Assembly: GCA_022885665.1 (NCBI GenBank)
Contig: JAGQDJ010000633.1
Coordinates: 1,116,001-1,180,000 of the forward strand
DNA from: Triops longicaudatus
Lineage: Eukaryota; Arthropoda; Branchiopoda; Notostraca; Triopsidae
Length of the DNA: 64,000 nt
Reading direction: 5' to 3'
The notes under the pieces are model-generated. The model searched no databases and was not told the origin of the DNA. It worked only from the letters and a program-made list of their open reading frames with translations. The position numbers and the translations under genes were made by a program. Positions 34,501 through 46,282 of this stretch are shown piece after piece. Positions within the stretch are counted from its first letter, which is position 1. Each line of letters begins with the position of its first letter.

Positions 34501-36521
34501 CTCTCAACCTCTGCAATAAAGCCAAGCATTTAACAAGATTGCTTTTAATCTACCTCACTGCTGAGTTAATTGTCTCACTCTGAGACGCTAAAAATGCCCA
34601 GGCTGTTAAAAATACTTATGTGCCCGTAGTAACGCCAGACTGTATAGGGATCGAATTCTTTTTTTTTTTTTTTTGCGCTCATTCTGGAAGCTGAATCAAT
34701 ACTTTTTCAATTCCCAAAATAGATCTCTATTAAGCCTTTTTTTCTCCTCAACTCCCCATTCCTTTTCTGCAATCAATAATGTTTTGGGGAGCCAAGTCGA
34801 AAAAACACGAGTGGAGATTGGTGTTGGGCATCTTGCCCTCTTTCCTGCCCCGTCACTTAAGTTAATTTTACACATCTCCAACCATTTGCCTCAACAGAAG
34901 AGTTACGGTCATGTCTCATTATCCTCCAACTAAAGTTACAACTCATTTCGCCATTACGTAAACTAAAAACAATATTTCGAGCTCACGTTTCACAAAGCTT
35001 GAGTGTTCGTCGCTCCGATTTGTCATCCTAATTAAGCTACAACTGTGAGGCCACATATAGCGAAAGCGAAGAAACTCCTAACAGAGGTAACGGGTCGATC
35101 AATAATATCACGCAAACCAGGCCAACTCTTCGAATTTTGGATTGGTTCATTATACAGAAAGTGCTTGACTTCCTTAATGACCCTAATAGCAAGCAGTAAA
35201 CCAAATCCAGTAGTAACTGAATAACAGCAGTTAGTGACGAGTTGGGAAACGCATTCGACATTAAGTATAGGAAATTGTCGAGAAATGACTTCCGGAAACA
35301 TAAGCTCCAGAAGCTGAGCCGATTCCCTTTCTTTTTTCCCTTAGGTCTTACAAGCGAGTTCTCCTCAAGTCCGCAAAATGTTTATTAACTCCTATTACGG
35401 AAGAAGGCGGCTTGGTTTGGGTAAGCGGTTCAATAGGAGGGGACAAGTTGTTGCCACCATAACTTACCCCGCTGCTCGTCTTCTTCACTGCTTGACAAAG
35501 AATTTTTTTTACGACTTTTCGTCTCAGGACTGGAGACACCCGCGTCAGTCGTAGGGGTTGAGGAAACCGAGAAACCGGGGAAATCTGATCGTAAAGGAGT
35601 GGTCGATATTCGGCGCAATCCGGGTAAGATAACTTTCTTGGTTGGGGCGACTGCTGAAGATCGTAGTTCCACTTGTTCGTGTTCGTCCGTTACCGCGTCT
35701 TTAAGGTCCATCATAAGCTTTTCTGGCGGGACTCGAGCACGCCTAGGTTCATGCCGATTTCCTTTGTCTCGCGCAATTTGCTCTTCACTATTAGATAATG
35801 CAGGCTTGCTATCGTCAGCAAAGGTCACGTGATGCGGCCCACCAACTGTCCGAAGTTCAACTTTTTCGGGTACAACCTGAGCACTGCTGTGATCCAACGC
35901 CTCTGGTTCCTGGGCGTGGTGGGACTGGTCCTGAACATTAGAAAATGGCTTGTTGTCGCGCGGGCCGCGGAAACTTTGCCATATCCGCTGTATACGCGTT
36001 TTGGGTGGCACAGGCGGTTTGTCCCTACTTCCACTGGCTTCAATATCATGTTCTCTATCAGACGCCACAGCTTCCCTAGATGGACTAACCGCTTTCCTTG
36101 CGCGTTCTTTAGGCGGAAGAGCAGGAGGCTTGTCTTCTTCAGTGTCCGGTGGTTCATCGCTATCCCATTGCGTTTCCACTTGTTCAGCGCCGGCTTTGCG
36201 TTTCCCACCTGTGGAGTTTAAAACGTTACTAGAAGCTACGCCCTCTAGAATCAGGTTCTTACTCTTCCTGGACGAAAGTTTGCGAAGCCAGGACTTTTCG
36301 TGTAAGCCGGGTACACGATCCGCCGACTTCCACTTCGTGGACCCCGACTCTTGTGTACTTGACGTAGAAGTTAATGGCGTTCTCGTGTACAGTGGCGGAT
36401 CTTGCTTACTGCCGTTAAGACCTTGAGCTCCACCGGGATCTTCGGGAGGTTCTGGCGAGTGAATGGTATCCAAATGCACTTGAAACACCTCCAATTCACT
36501 TGCATCGTTCGTATCCGCCAT
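28596..36521 (-). CDS. ATP8B: P4-type phospholipid flippase, ATP8B class
   Basis: P4-ATPase catalytic subunit that flips phospholipids to the cytosolic leaflet, normally with a CDC50 partner. Exons (minus): 36521-35468, 34510-34452, 34336-34124, 34057-33852, 33721-33566, 33449-33275, 33184-32973, 32888-32726, 32664-32572, 32491-32329, 32265-32156, 32052-31861, 31807-31636, 31579-31475, 31411-31251, 31204-31018, 30952-30824, 30764-30541, then 30363-30138 or 29864-29639, 29522-29419, 29332-29201, 29146-28998, 28896-28596; 1561 residues. Motifs: ELDGETNLK, phosphorylated Asp739 in DKTGTLTQ, YCKGAD, TGDKQETA, GDGANDV (about 1173), C-terminal GYAFAHQEGFGRLITSGK. ATP8B fits better than ATP8A (NTVVPISLYVSVEVIRL, HGRWSYLRM). 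Exon 1 gives a 351-residue disordered, PPVPPK-containing N-terminus; its junction rests on phase alone. Least certain splice choices: 31251 (GTAATT or GTTAGT donor) and the 101-nt last intron. Confidence 0.93.
29639..29864 (-). other. ATP8B: ATP8B alternative exon B (mutually exclusive copy)
   Basis: This 226-nt exon encodes a transmembrane hairpin after the P-domain helices: FDPMFISVYNLFYTSMPV, LALGIFDQDV, a loop, then FFKSVSFGCFTSAVLFFVSY. It enters in phase 0 after a TTCGCAG acceptor and leaves in phase 1 at a GTGGGT donor. It is about 55% identical by eye (42 of 76 positions) to exon A at 30138-30363 and has the same length and phases. Its LYAPGHLNLWFNKKEFF is closer to vertebrate ATP8B proteins than exon A is. 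Confidence 0.9.
30138..30363 (-). other. ATP8B: ATP8B alternative exon A (mutually exclusive copy)
   Basis: This 226-nt exon encodes FDPFSISCYNLFYTSMPV, LALGIFEQDV, then a divergent loop (LYAPSMLGVSFDQKSFC) and a second hydrophobic helix. Acceptor TTGGCAG with phase 0, donor GTAAGG with phase 1. Including both copies, or neither, shifts the frame of the downstream exon at 29522-29419, so transcripts must use A or B. Copy A differs from the family more than B does, mainly in the loop and the second helix. Confidence 0.9.
34659..34674 (-). repeat. A16 tract (T16 on plus strand)
   Basis: A run of sixteen T on the plus strand, thus A16 in the sense of the ATP8B gene, lies in its first intron. 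It sits about 360 bp downstream of the stop codon of the unassigned reading frame at 35032-35339. It may be a simple homopolymer or the tail of a retrotransposed sequence. Confidence 0.6.
35032..35339 (-). CDS. Unassigned membrane-protein reading frame inside ATP8B intron 1
   Basis: The frame runs about 100 codons on the minus strand to a TAA at 35032 and does not read like chance sequence. It has hydrophobic stretches TTGFGLLLAIRVI and VRSFFAFAICGLTVVA separated by a charged, aromatic segment (KEVKHFLYNEPIQNSKSWPG). I do not recognise the family. Candidate acceptors at 35339/35340 (weak) and 35216/35217 (CTGTTATTCAG) both accept phase 1, the phase in which the large ATP8B exon 1 ends. It could therefore be an alternative terminal exon giving a short membrane-anchored protein with the disordered N-terminus. 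It could also be the last exon of a separate gene, or a retrocopy given the A16 tract downstream. Confidence 0.35.
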
Positions 36522-37706
36522 GTCGACACCGCTGAATTCACAAATTCTACCGTTTCAGTGCATTTTGCGCGCAGAAACAAAGCTACCACCGTGACACGTT
36601 CACAAATATAGGCGTTGTTCCCCAAATGAAGCTTTATCTTTCAGGGCCGCCAGTATTATGTACGCTACTCTTCACGGGCCGTTTTTTGATAAGATATCTC
36701 TTCCTGTCTACATAAGGTGAAGTTTTGTTCTACGTAGATTACGAAGGAACTTTTTTGGCCGAGGATGACGGAGACCGTCGGCGCCTTATGACAATGCCAC
36801 TCAAGTGTTCTTGGGCGAGTTTGTTTGCCATTAACTGAGCCATACATAACTATGTTGATCGATGAATTCGCGTCACTCTCCTGAATGCATGGCTTCAGCT
36901 CGCATCACCTTTCAATCTCCGTTAGGGTCTTTCTCGAATGTAACTTTGTTTTCTTAACAAAAAGTAAACACTTGTTGCAACTTTGGTCCGGCAACAACTC
37001 AGAATCGTTGCGGCGCCAGCGAGACCCTTAGTCTCATGCCTCAATGGCCAACTTTCCTACATAGTTGCACGTTATTGATTTTCTTGCTTGCATCGCCGTT
37101 TCACTCTTATCAAGAAGTCATAGAATACACGTTACAAGTACTCCATGGACGTCTCCCCACCTTCGCCGTGTGACCATTTTAATTCCGCTCTCCTTCGCTT
37201 GATGAAGTTTCGAAAATAACAACCCTGAATGGTAGCGTTCATTTAACGACCCAACATGTCTCGCTGCAGTTTTGCGACTGTGGTATGTCGAATACTTCCA
37301 CGAGAACACCCAGCAGTAACGAATTTCTTTCCTTGTAGGGACAACGAATTAGATTGTCGAAGATATTGCTTTGATCGCGTTCAGTAGCCCGGGTAACAGC
37401 AATCGACTTGTGCTGTACTTCTTATAGGCCAAGTTGGAGGAATATCCGAGAGTTTCCATGACAACCGGGTGCACAGGTCACTGTTTGAAGCAGGAAGCGG
37501 ATAAATTGTTGGAATCTTGAATCACTGGGCGCAGATATTTCGCTTCATGTCGATGTTGGGTTGCAGACCAGCAAAAACTGAAGCACCACACTTTCTACCA
37601 GCTTACGGACCACTGCATGTCTTCACACTACTAAATCCCACGACGCGAGCCACGTTTTACCATCGATTTTTGTCACTCAACTAGAAGCAGCTCGCATCCT
37701 CGCACC
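36522..37706. promoter_or_regulatory. Upstream region of ATP8B
   Basis: These 1.2 kb upstream of the ATP8B start codon are somewhat richer in G and C than the following desert. They should contain the ATP8B promoter and 5'UTR. No specific element was identified and no coding frame is family-like. Confidence 0.4.
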
Positions 37707-37965
37707 ATGCTTCCGTGCGCGGACACGGATGCAAAATCTGGTTCCTCGAGCACGTTGGTTTATTATAGCTCGGGCACGAATATTCCTTGGTCTATCAAAA
37801 CACCAAGCTACTCGCTGGTATACTCCAAGAACCGCACACATCCTGAACCCATAATTCTCGTCTACAATGCGGAACGTAGCCCGAGGAAAAAGTTACAGAC
37901 TGTAGCACAAATCAAGGGAGTGAAATCATCAGACCTAAAACGCATGCTCCAGTGTAGTACTGATT
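37707..37965 (+). CDS. Orphan first-exon candidate of an unknown gene
   Basis: An ATG-initiated frame of 86 codons ends at a strong GTAAGT donor (phase 1). Composition is protein-like: serine-rich N-terminus, then SYSLVYSKNRTHPEPIILVY and a lysine-rich NAERSPRKKLQTVAQIKG. I do not recognise it and could not find a following exon in the 7 kb downstream. It may be a real first exon with long introns, a relic, or chance. Confidence 0.25.
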
Positions 37966-40900
37966 GTAAGTCAGGTTAGATACTCCAGCAATGCTTCTAG
38001 CTTTTGTTATTGCGTATAGTAGCATGTAGCGCGAAACAAAACATTACGGTCCATTTATGCACTCTAATGATTCCACACGCGTAGCACCTGAATACGAATG
38101 GATTTCCTTATTCATGAGAAATACGTTACAGGCAAGGTCCACAACTCCTAGGAAGCTTATGAGCTGTGAAATCAGCGAAGACCTTCAACCGCTAACCCAG
38201 CCTTTGTCCTAATACAACATTTTGCAGCACTACAAAAGGATTTTAAAACAAAGTGGACTGTCCTCATTGAAACGCCTCGATGCAAGAAGACTGTACCTTG
38301 TCTTCACGGCAAACGTCGTTTGACTAGAGCGTCTCCAACAGAGAGAAGCGTCTGTATTCCCTTCTTTCCGACACAAGAGGAACTAGTTTCCCAGCTTTAG
38401 AAGCGGTTTCGGAAGAAAACAACTCCCTCAGGCGAGTTTAATGGGAGTTACCGCAAGAAGTTCCAAAGAAAAGAATGACAGGGCATAGAATGTATGTAAA
38501 AGTTGCATATATTCTGTTTCGCAACGAGAAAATGGGTACTGCATAGCACTATTGACTATTTAAATTATAATTAAATTCATTATTTTTAAATTATAATTAA
38601 AGTTAAATCACCTATAAATGAATTCTAAATCATGAGTAGTACCCAAAGGCAACTAAAATATAATACAGGCATCGAAGTTGACCGAAATTCAAGTCCAATC
38701 GATTAGCTTGACTTTTTATGTTGGATTCAGCCGAATTTACTTGAGGCAATGTTAAGAACTTTACTTTTGGGTTGTTTTGATTAGATTTGCGACACTGTAA
38801 ATCGGCCGATCTTGATTTGCAAAGTAAGAAATAGAGGGATCTTTATTTACGACCACAGTGGACGAAAGGAGTTTATGGTCAATAAAAACGAGGAGCTTTC
38901 AGGGACAAGTTTGCAAATCGCAGTTAAATGTTGTTCAAAATTATTGCGACAGTAATTTTAGAACATGTGTGGCTATAGCGTCGTCAATTTTTTTTAAGTA
39001 AAGCAGAAAAACTATCGATACAGTAAATCAATTACACCTCACCTTTGGAGATTTATCTTTCGTTGGAAACGACAGATAAATTTTGATTTGGAAACGCTGA
39101 AAAATGTTAAGAAGCGATGTCTTCACGAAGGACTGAACTTGCAAAAACTGGTAGGAAATTGTTTGACTTTTTTCCCAAATGACATTAAGTTAAGAAAATT
39201 TGAAATTATTTGTACTAAGTTTTCTTGAATAATTTATATTTCAGGCTGAATGAACTGAAGGAGCATTCGTCAGTTCAAAATGACGTCCAAATCCACGTCC
39301 GTCGTTTAAATTGATGAGTTTGTCTAGGTGCGGAAAGTACACAGAAAGCCGTATACAGCAAATAACATGCATTCTTCAGTTTTCACTGATGTTCAAAGAA
39401 AGTGTTCAAAGAAATATGTCTCGTGTGTCGTGTAAGTAAATTTTTCCTGAAGGAATGTTGCCAAATACCGTACTTTTTTCGACATTGCGTGGAAAATCTT
39501 CAGTCAGCGCTACACGTCTCACTTGCGTGGTTACAACAATAATTAAAACGAAGGAGTAAGCAAGAAAATGGGTGAGGCTCGTAACCTTGCACTTTTAATA
39601 GTTTTTTCAAGATTTTGAAGAGTATCGCTTAAAAATTCTGTTCACACCTGGTCGTTGTCGGCGCTACTCGAGTCGGAAAAAAATAATTATGGATTCTTGA
39701 TCGATTTGCAGCTGAGGCTCTCGTCGACTTAAAAAACAGAATTCGGCGCTTGCTTAGCATGACCGAAAATCACACCTAACTAGCAACTCCACACAACATT
39801 GTCACATTCCACAATCAAGGATGTCTACTAATGAAACCACGTACCGTTGCTGTTCATCCTGCTGCTACGGACATTAAACTTTACAAGGTAACCGTTAACA
39901 ACAGAAAAGTGTGCTCCAGCTCAAAGGTCACTGAAATTGTATAACGACTACTTAGTACAAATATGTACGAATAGAGTGTAATGTAAAAGTAATGGGGAAG
40001 ATATTTAACAATTTGCACTAGCAAAAGTTTTGTCACTTTACACTTAGTACACAACCTAAATACTATTTTGATACTACACAAACAATATTAAACAGGTATC
40101 TTAACTACTTGACGAACTACTTAGCTTAAACTTGGAGAAAACGACGGAAAAGAGTGAACCATAACTAAAATTAGAGGCTTCTCCTTTGTCCAATTTGTCC
40201 ACAAACTGGGCATGGGACCCTTCTTCATAAGAAAGCTTTGGATTTCCCTTAAAGCAGAATTTTCCGGATTTTCAAATCACGAAGATTTTTCCTTAATTGA
40301 CGCACGATTTATCTGAGTTGTATCAACTATTGATATTACAATTCGTCATGTCATTCAGAACGTATCAGGTGTCCGAGACGTTGGTTAATCGTTTTGAAAT
40401 TGTTCAACTTGATTTATGTAAAATGAAACGTCCCTTTATTTTTACAAAAGTTTTTTTAATCCAAATCGTATCTAAATTCTACTTTGGCTTCTAACATTAA
40501 AAAATATAGATCTTGGGCTGCAGCCATTGCAATTATTTCTTATAAAATCATTTGAGATGAGCTCCTTTAATTAAAAAATAGGATTTTCAATTAAGACAAC
40601 GCTTAGAGGCCGACTACGAGAAAGATGACGTGCTACGATGGTTAACACAATCATGCTACGTAATTGACCGTTCGATGCGATCCTATTGAACACTCAGTGT
40701 GGAGAGACCCGACCGAAAAAGATAGAAAAGTTTCACCAAATATTTAATTAACGTAACACCCAAATTAAACTTTTGCTTGCATTTTTTTCGCATGTAAGAT
40801 TTGGGACAGGTTGCACTATTTTTACACACATTTCTTTGACAAACAAATTAGATAGTTTTAAAGTTCACTTTGGCAACTAACAAGTTCTAGACACGAACGC

Positions 40901-43900
40901 TTTATTGCCTGACAGAATGAGCGCAAAATTTGAAGCTTTTTTTAACAGCGCAGCGTGGTTAACCTATTAAACGATGTTAATCTAACTTCCTCCAACCTAG
41001 CGGTTAGTAAATAAAAAATATCAACTTTACCGAGAGGAGCTCCATGCTTAGAAATAAGGTTTTTCATATTTATCGTCTTGATGACAGAAGGTAATATCTC
41101 AACTCAGAGTTATTAGAGTGATGCACAGACGAGGAAGGCAACTTGAAATGAAACACTCGACCAGCAGCCATCGTTTCAGTTAGGTCCACCTGCAATAATA
41201 ATAAAAAAAGAAATAGCTATTAATGAGCAGAAGATTGGGCCTATCTTCACGCAAGTTATCGAGCCTTTGTGGGGTTGTAACTATTCCTAAAGTCGTGACT
41301 GATAAACTTGCCTAATCTGTAAAAACACAATCTACCTACGCAATCTGTTCTTGTTAAAGCGACCTCATTTGTCTGATGCAACTGCAAACTACCAACTCTG
41401 ACGCTTTCACGAGGATCAAACGAAACAGTAATTAAGTGGCACTTGGGACTCGCCGTAAATCCGAATTCTCTCGTAAATCGGAACAGAAAGTTTACTTTGT
41501 CGCTACACAATCACCATTTTTTATCGACAGAGTAACAAAAAGCGGCAGCAATGAAAGGCGAGATATCTTTACGGGCTTCAAATCTACATGTGATTATCAC
41601 TTAGCCATGAACTGCTTAATAAATCCCTATTTCTTTTCTGTTGTAAAAAAAAAGAAGAAAAACACTACAGAATTCAAAATCTCAGTTACTTCAAAAACCA
41701 TCTTAAGCCTACAGAGAAACAAAGATTTCGAAGGTTAAATTTTCTTTGCATATCCAAGGGCGAACTTTCTAGTTTTCATGAAGAATCAATAATAAAGTTG
41801 TGAAGTGATGGCCTTATATTGATTGCAAATGAAACAGTACGTACAGTACAGGTCACGACTTTCTCGGGAGTAACGAGAAATGACCTTTTCTGGCAGTAAG
41901 TTTCACTGAGACCCACTGCCGTTAGCGAAAGGGTTACGGGACCCATATTAACTATCGACAAGGTGGAGCCGACTATTTACGATCAACAAGCATGTATAAC
42001 ACAGGGTTGAAAAACGCACCGTACGCATTGACCTTTTTCCCTTTTTCGAACGCAAACTGACCTTTCCCGTCGCTTGACGACATAACGAAAAACTGTCTCT
42101 CCTCCTACCGCCCTTTTACCCATGACATGTCAGACATGACACGCTGCCACACATTAAAGCAATGGCTACATTAGAGTCTAAAGAACGAGCTTTACGAAAT
42201 GAGTCAACAAACAGGACTATTGGGCATGTTTAAGCCTTACTTTCGCAACGGGGACACTTGTGCACGCAAATCGCGCAAGAAAAGTAATCAAATCATCTTA
42301 GTACTTCTTTGAACAAGTTCACCAGCTGTTTAGGGATTAGTGTATACTTATGAAGCATAAGGCAGCTGCCATAATTAATAATTAAGCGGAAGCATGACCG
42401 CGCACGAAACCCAAGCTCGGTAATACGCTTAGATCTCGCACTGTTATATAAGAAAAGGAACCATTTCGCTTTGCATCGATCTGGGGTCCGAACTGTTCAA
42501 GTAATAATTGAGAAAATGCGCGGTATAGCACAGCAGACATCCACAGAAAGCCGCGATGTCTTACCGTCACCTGTATCCACAGTGCATGCTTACCTACACC
42601 CACTGACCTATATGCTCAACGCCCAACTTGAAATCCGCTTCCATCATTTGTTATTAGTCAACAAAGCAAATATTGGGGATTTTACGTGGTTTGACGTAAG
42701 AAGGAAATTAATTCCTTTACTATGCCAACGAAAATGCGACAAGGCTAAATTCTTAACTTTCGGAAAATGCTGTACACATAATAGAATTCCTTTTACGGAA
42801 ATTCCGATCATGTCTAGCATTACTCATTAGATTGAATATTCTGACACACGAACTATACCTGCAGGAATCCGCAGCTCAGTTGAACTAATCCATGTTTGGG
42901 AGGCTTTTCCGCCAGAAATCGCACGTTTTGAACTACACTTCGGTAAACAACACTGACAGAACAGAGTAATGTAATGATGGAGATTATCAGAGGCTAACAA
43001 GGCTCCAACGGCAACGGAAACGCGCCAGCTTTCAGGAAACCGTATATTTGGAAACCAAATGAAGACAGACTGAGGTGAGGAGCAGAACGCAAACTAGCAA
43101 GCTGTAACGCAGTCGAGCGACGACAGCGGAAAAACCCACCTAAAACGTCTAACTCACAGCCTATTGTATAAACGCAAACCGCTTCGGAACGTTCTACACC
43201 CTGACTATTTGGGTTGTACGATATACCTGTAGTAATCTTTACCTTGAGTCATGCGCGTTTGGTTAGCTATAACGCAGTATTGAATAAAAAGCTTGCTATA
43301 AAGTATGCAACATGCCAATTTTCGAGTTGAAATCTCGACAAGCGATGTCATGATTGCACCCATTGCAAATGCAACCTTCTGCGCTATTCTGCAACTCGAC
43401 TATAAACGTCATTAGGGTAAAAGCAACGGGTTAGTGTACCTGCGAACCTGAGGTGGTTATGACATGCACTCACCAGAAATTCGATGCAGTGTCATTTTTT
43501 GTTAGTTAACTTTTTAAATCCATTATCTCATCACCACGTAACACTGAGCCGTACTACGTATTTTAATACGTAAAAAAGCGCTGAACAATGATTTGAGTGC
43601 TAGTGCCAAACTTAATTCCAACTCTTATTTTCTTTCTTTCAAAGAAAAGCAAGACGTGTCCAAAGCTGAAAGGAAACGCTAGAAATCCAGTTTCCGGATT
43701 CCAAAGTTCAGGTTTGTCTTCGACGTTGCTAAGTAACTGTTGGAGTTTGGTATGGACTGCTCGTCTTCGCTGCCATTATTTATGAATGGAACCAAGACTG
43801 GCGTGTGGACTAGGAAAGAGGCAGGTGAACGAGAAAAACTTCACCATTAAACAAAGGCGGACAGTTTTCTTTGCCAATTTGGCTCTGCATATGACATATG

Positions 43901-44930
43901 ATTTCCTAAGCCTTATTGACTTTATATATTTTGCCTCTCTTCACTTGTATAGGGTTTTAGTAACTCGACTGACTTTTTCCATGGTAGTGACCAAGGGCAT
44001 CAGGGAGAAAAACACAGGTCGATATAACCTTTGCAAACTCGGACAACACAATGACTCGTCAACAGAAGCACGCTGACAATGCAACAGACAAAAAATGAAA
44101 AAATAACCTTGTTACACTAGTCTATGCTTCTTGTTAACCAAAAAGTTACTTGCATATAGCTGGTAAATAAATTGCGGAAGCAAACTTTGCAACACATAAT
44201 TGTCTACAAGTGTTTGCACAGGAAAAAACAATAGTAATAAAAACTCCGATCGTATCGTTAGAAAATATTTTTTTCGCGTATCTAACAGTATACAACTTTT
44301 CACAAAGTGCCCAAACTGCACCTTTGTGTGAACGAACTGTTTTTTGCAAATTTAGATTTAGTTAATAGTAATTGTCGAAGTAGCATAATAAAAGTCGAAG
44401 GTTAAGGTAGAAACAGAGGGTACAAGAGTTTTATTTTCATTTAATCTGGGGAAAAAATAGACGGGAAAGTAAAACGAGGTCGTTGCACTTTGTAATGACG
44501 TTACCTGGTAAATAGTTTTGGATGAATATCTTACAGATTAAATAACGAAATTGGTGATAACATTTTTGCATTATCAAAACAACGATTTCACCTTCATTTA
44601 TCTCCAGGTGAGACTGAAGTTTGAAACGCGATACGGGGTTTACTACCGTGCAAAAGTTGCGTTCACATCCCTCGCATTTTGATTATTATTTACAAGTGTA
44701 ACAAACAGGCACGGGTGGCGCGCTTGGACAAGTGACGGCCAAATCCTAGAAAGGAGATACGCCACTCACTTGAATTAATATTCTTTATCTGTGTCATTGT
44801 CCCGATTGGCAGAGGAGGGGGAGAAAACGACGAACTTGCTTTCTGGTTGGGTTTTCGATTTTGCGCGGAATTTTGAGCAGCGTTAGTCTGTGTTTTTCTA
44901 TCACGGAACTGTGTATTACTATATTGTAAA
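37966..44930. other. Gene-poor stretch of 7 kb
   Basis: AT-rich and without recognisable coding exons on either strand. The only repeat noticed is a 17-bp sequence TTTAAATTATAATTAAA at 38559-38575 and again at 38585-38601. The last few hundred bases must contain the NFYC promoter. The open frames at 42471-42830 and 43786-44076 have no family features or splice context. Confidence 0.5.
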
Positions 44931-46062
44931 ATGGCAAGCAGTGACTCAACCCAAACACTTGCAGATATGGTTCAATCACAAGCCAACTCTGCTATAAATT
45001 CTTCCGAAGCTGGACAAGCTCTTGCTCAGTTTTGGCCTAAATCTCTGGAAGAAATTCAACAGCTTACCAACAATGATTTGAAACAACAAGAACTACCTTT
45101 GGCCCGCATAAAGAAAATTATGAAACTAGACGATGATGTGAAAATGATTAGTGCAGAAGCTCCGGTCCTTTTTTCCAAAGCTGCTGAAATATTCATCGGC
45201 GAACTAACGCTTAGAGCTTGGATCCATACTGAGGACAATAAGAGAAGAACTTTACAGGTATTCAGCAATAAATTCTTTTCGCAGTTTTTACGTCTCGTCT
45301 TTTTAGCGAAACGATATTGCCATGGCCATTTCCAAGTACGATCAATTTGACTTCCTCATTGACATTGTGCCAAGAGAGGAGGTTGGTAAACCGGCGAAAA
45401 TCAAAGACGAAAAAGCATCGAACTCAGTTATCACGGACCAGGTACATTTTCATCGCAATACGAGTAACGTGGAATAATACATTGTCTCAGGTTCAGTATT
45501 ATTTAAATTTGGCCCAACAAAGTCATCAAGCTCTCCAGCAATTACCCAACCAACCAAGCACAGCAGGCATCCAGAGCACGACAACAACTCCGCAGACTAT
45601 ACAAATTATGCAGCCAGGTGGTCAAATTCAGACTATCAATGTCATGCAAGCACCGCAGGTCCTTCAGCAAAGTCCGGCAGTGCAAGCTGCGCCTAGCTTG
45701 ACAGTCGCCAGCCCGACACCTACTAATGCCTCGCCCGCGGCACAAGTGCAGCAAGCGCAGCAAATAATTTTACAGAATGCGGCTCATCAGGCACAACAGT
45801 CCGGAAGTATCCAAATAGTTCAGCAGATAGTGGGACCTAATGGGGAAATTCAACAGATACCTGTAAGAGTAGCAAAACGTAGAATTTACCATTCGAACTT
45901 AATTCTCTTTCGGTGCAGATTCAACTGACGCCTCAACAACTTCAAATGCTCCGTATGCAGCTCGGACAATTAGGAGCTGGCAATGTCAACCAAACTGTAG
46001 TACTCCAAGCCCAGCAGCCTGCACAGCAAACACAGGTTATCGAGTTGCAAACTACAGAGTAA
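44931..46062 (+). CDS. NFYC: Nuclear transcription factor Y subunit C
   Basis: Histone-fold subunit of the CCAAT-binding trimer NF-Y. Exons 44931-45257, 45307-45441, 45491-45862, 45919-46062; 325 residues, close to the vertebrate length. The histone fold (about 40-125) contains LPLARIKKIMKLDDDVKMIS, EAPVLFSKAAEIFIGELTLR, AWIHTEDNKRRTLQ and RNDIAMAISKYDQFDFLIDI, the NF-YB/NF-YA contact surface. A glutamine-rich activation domain follows (about 155-320), with many QQ and QVQQAQQ stretches, as in animal NF-YC. All introns are 49-56 nt and in phase 0. The terminal QTQVIELQTTE resembles animal homologues. Confidence 0.97.
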
Positions 46063-46276
46063 TTTGTTTCTATCGAACGTATATTTTCCCCTCAAATATC
46101 AATCACCCCGTGCGTATTACCATATGGCGTTTCATTCCCATTCATAAAACTTGAAAAATTACGCAATACAGATTGCATTTTAATATTTCAAAGTTGTTTT
46201 GCTTTTTACGAGAATCCCGACAGGCGAATAGAATTTTTGTGTGTGTTTTCAAGACAGACGTTGTCCACTGTTGTAT

Positions 46277-46282
46277 AATAAA
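46277..46282 (+). terminator. Polyadenylation signal of NFYC
   Basis: AATAAA 215 bp after the NFYC stop codon, the first canonical signal downstream on the plus strand. Confidence 0.6.

Noticed and set aside
35825..36426. Several 100-160-codon frames on both strands across the ATP8B N-terminal exon
   Set aside because: They are shadows of the 1054-nt exon; only the minus-strand frame from 36521 has the ATG and the phase that joins the ATPase.
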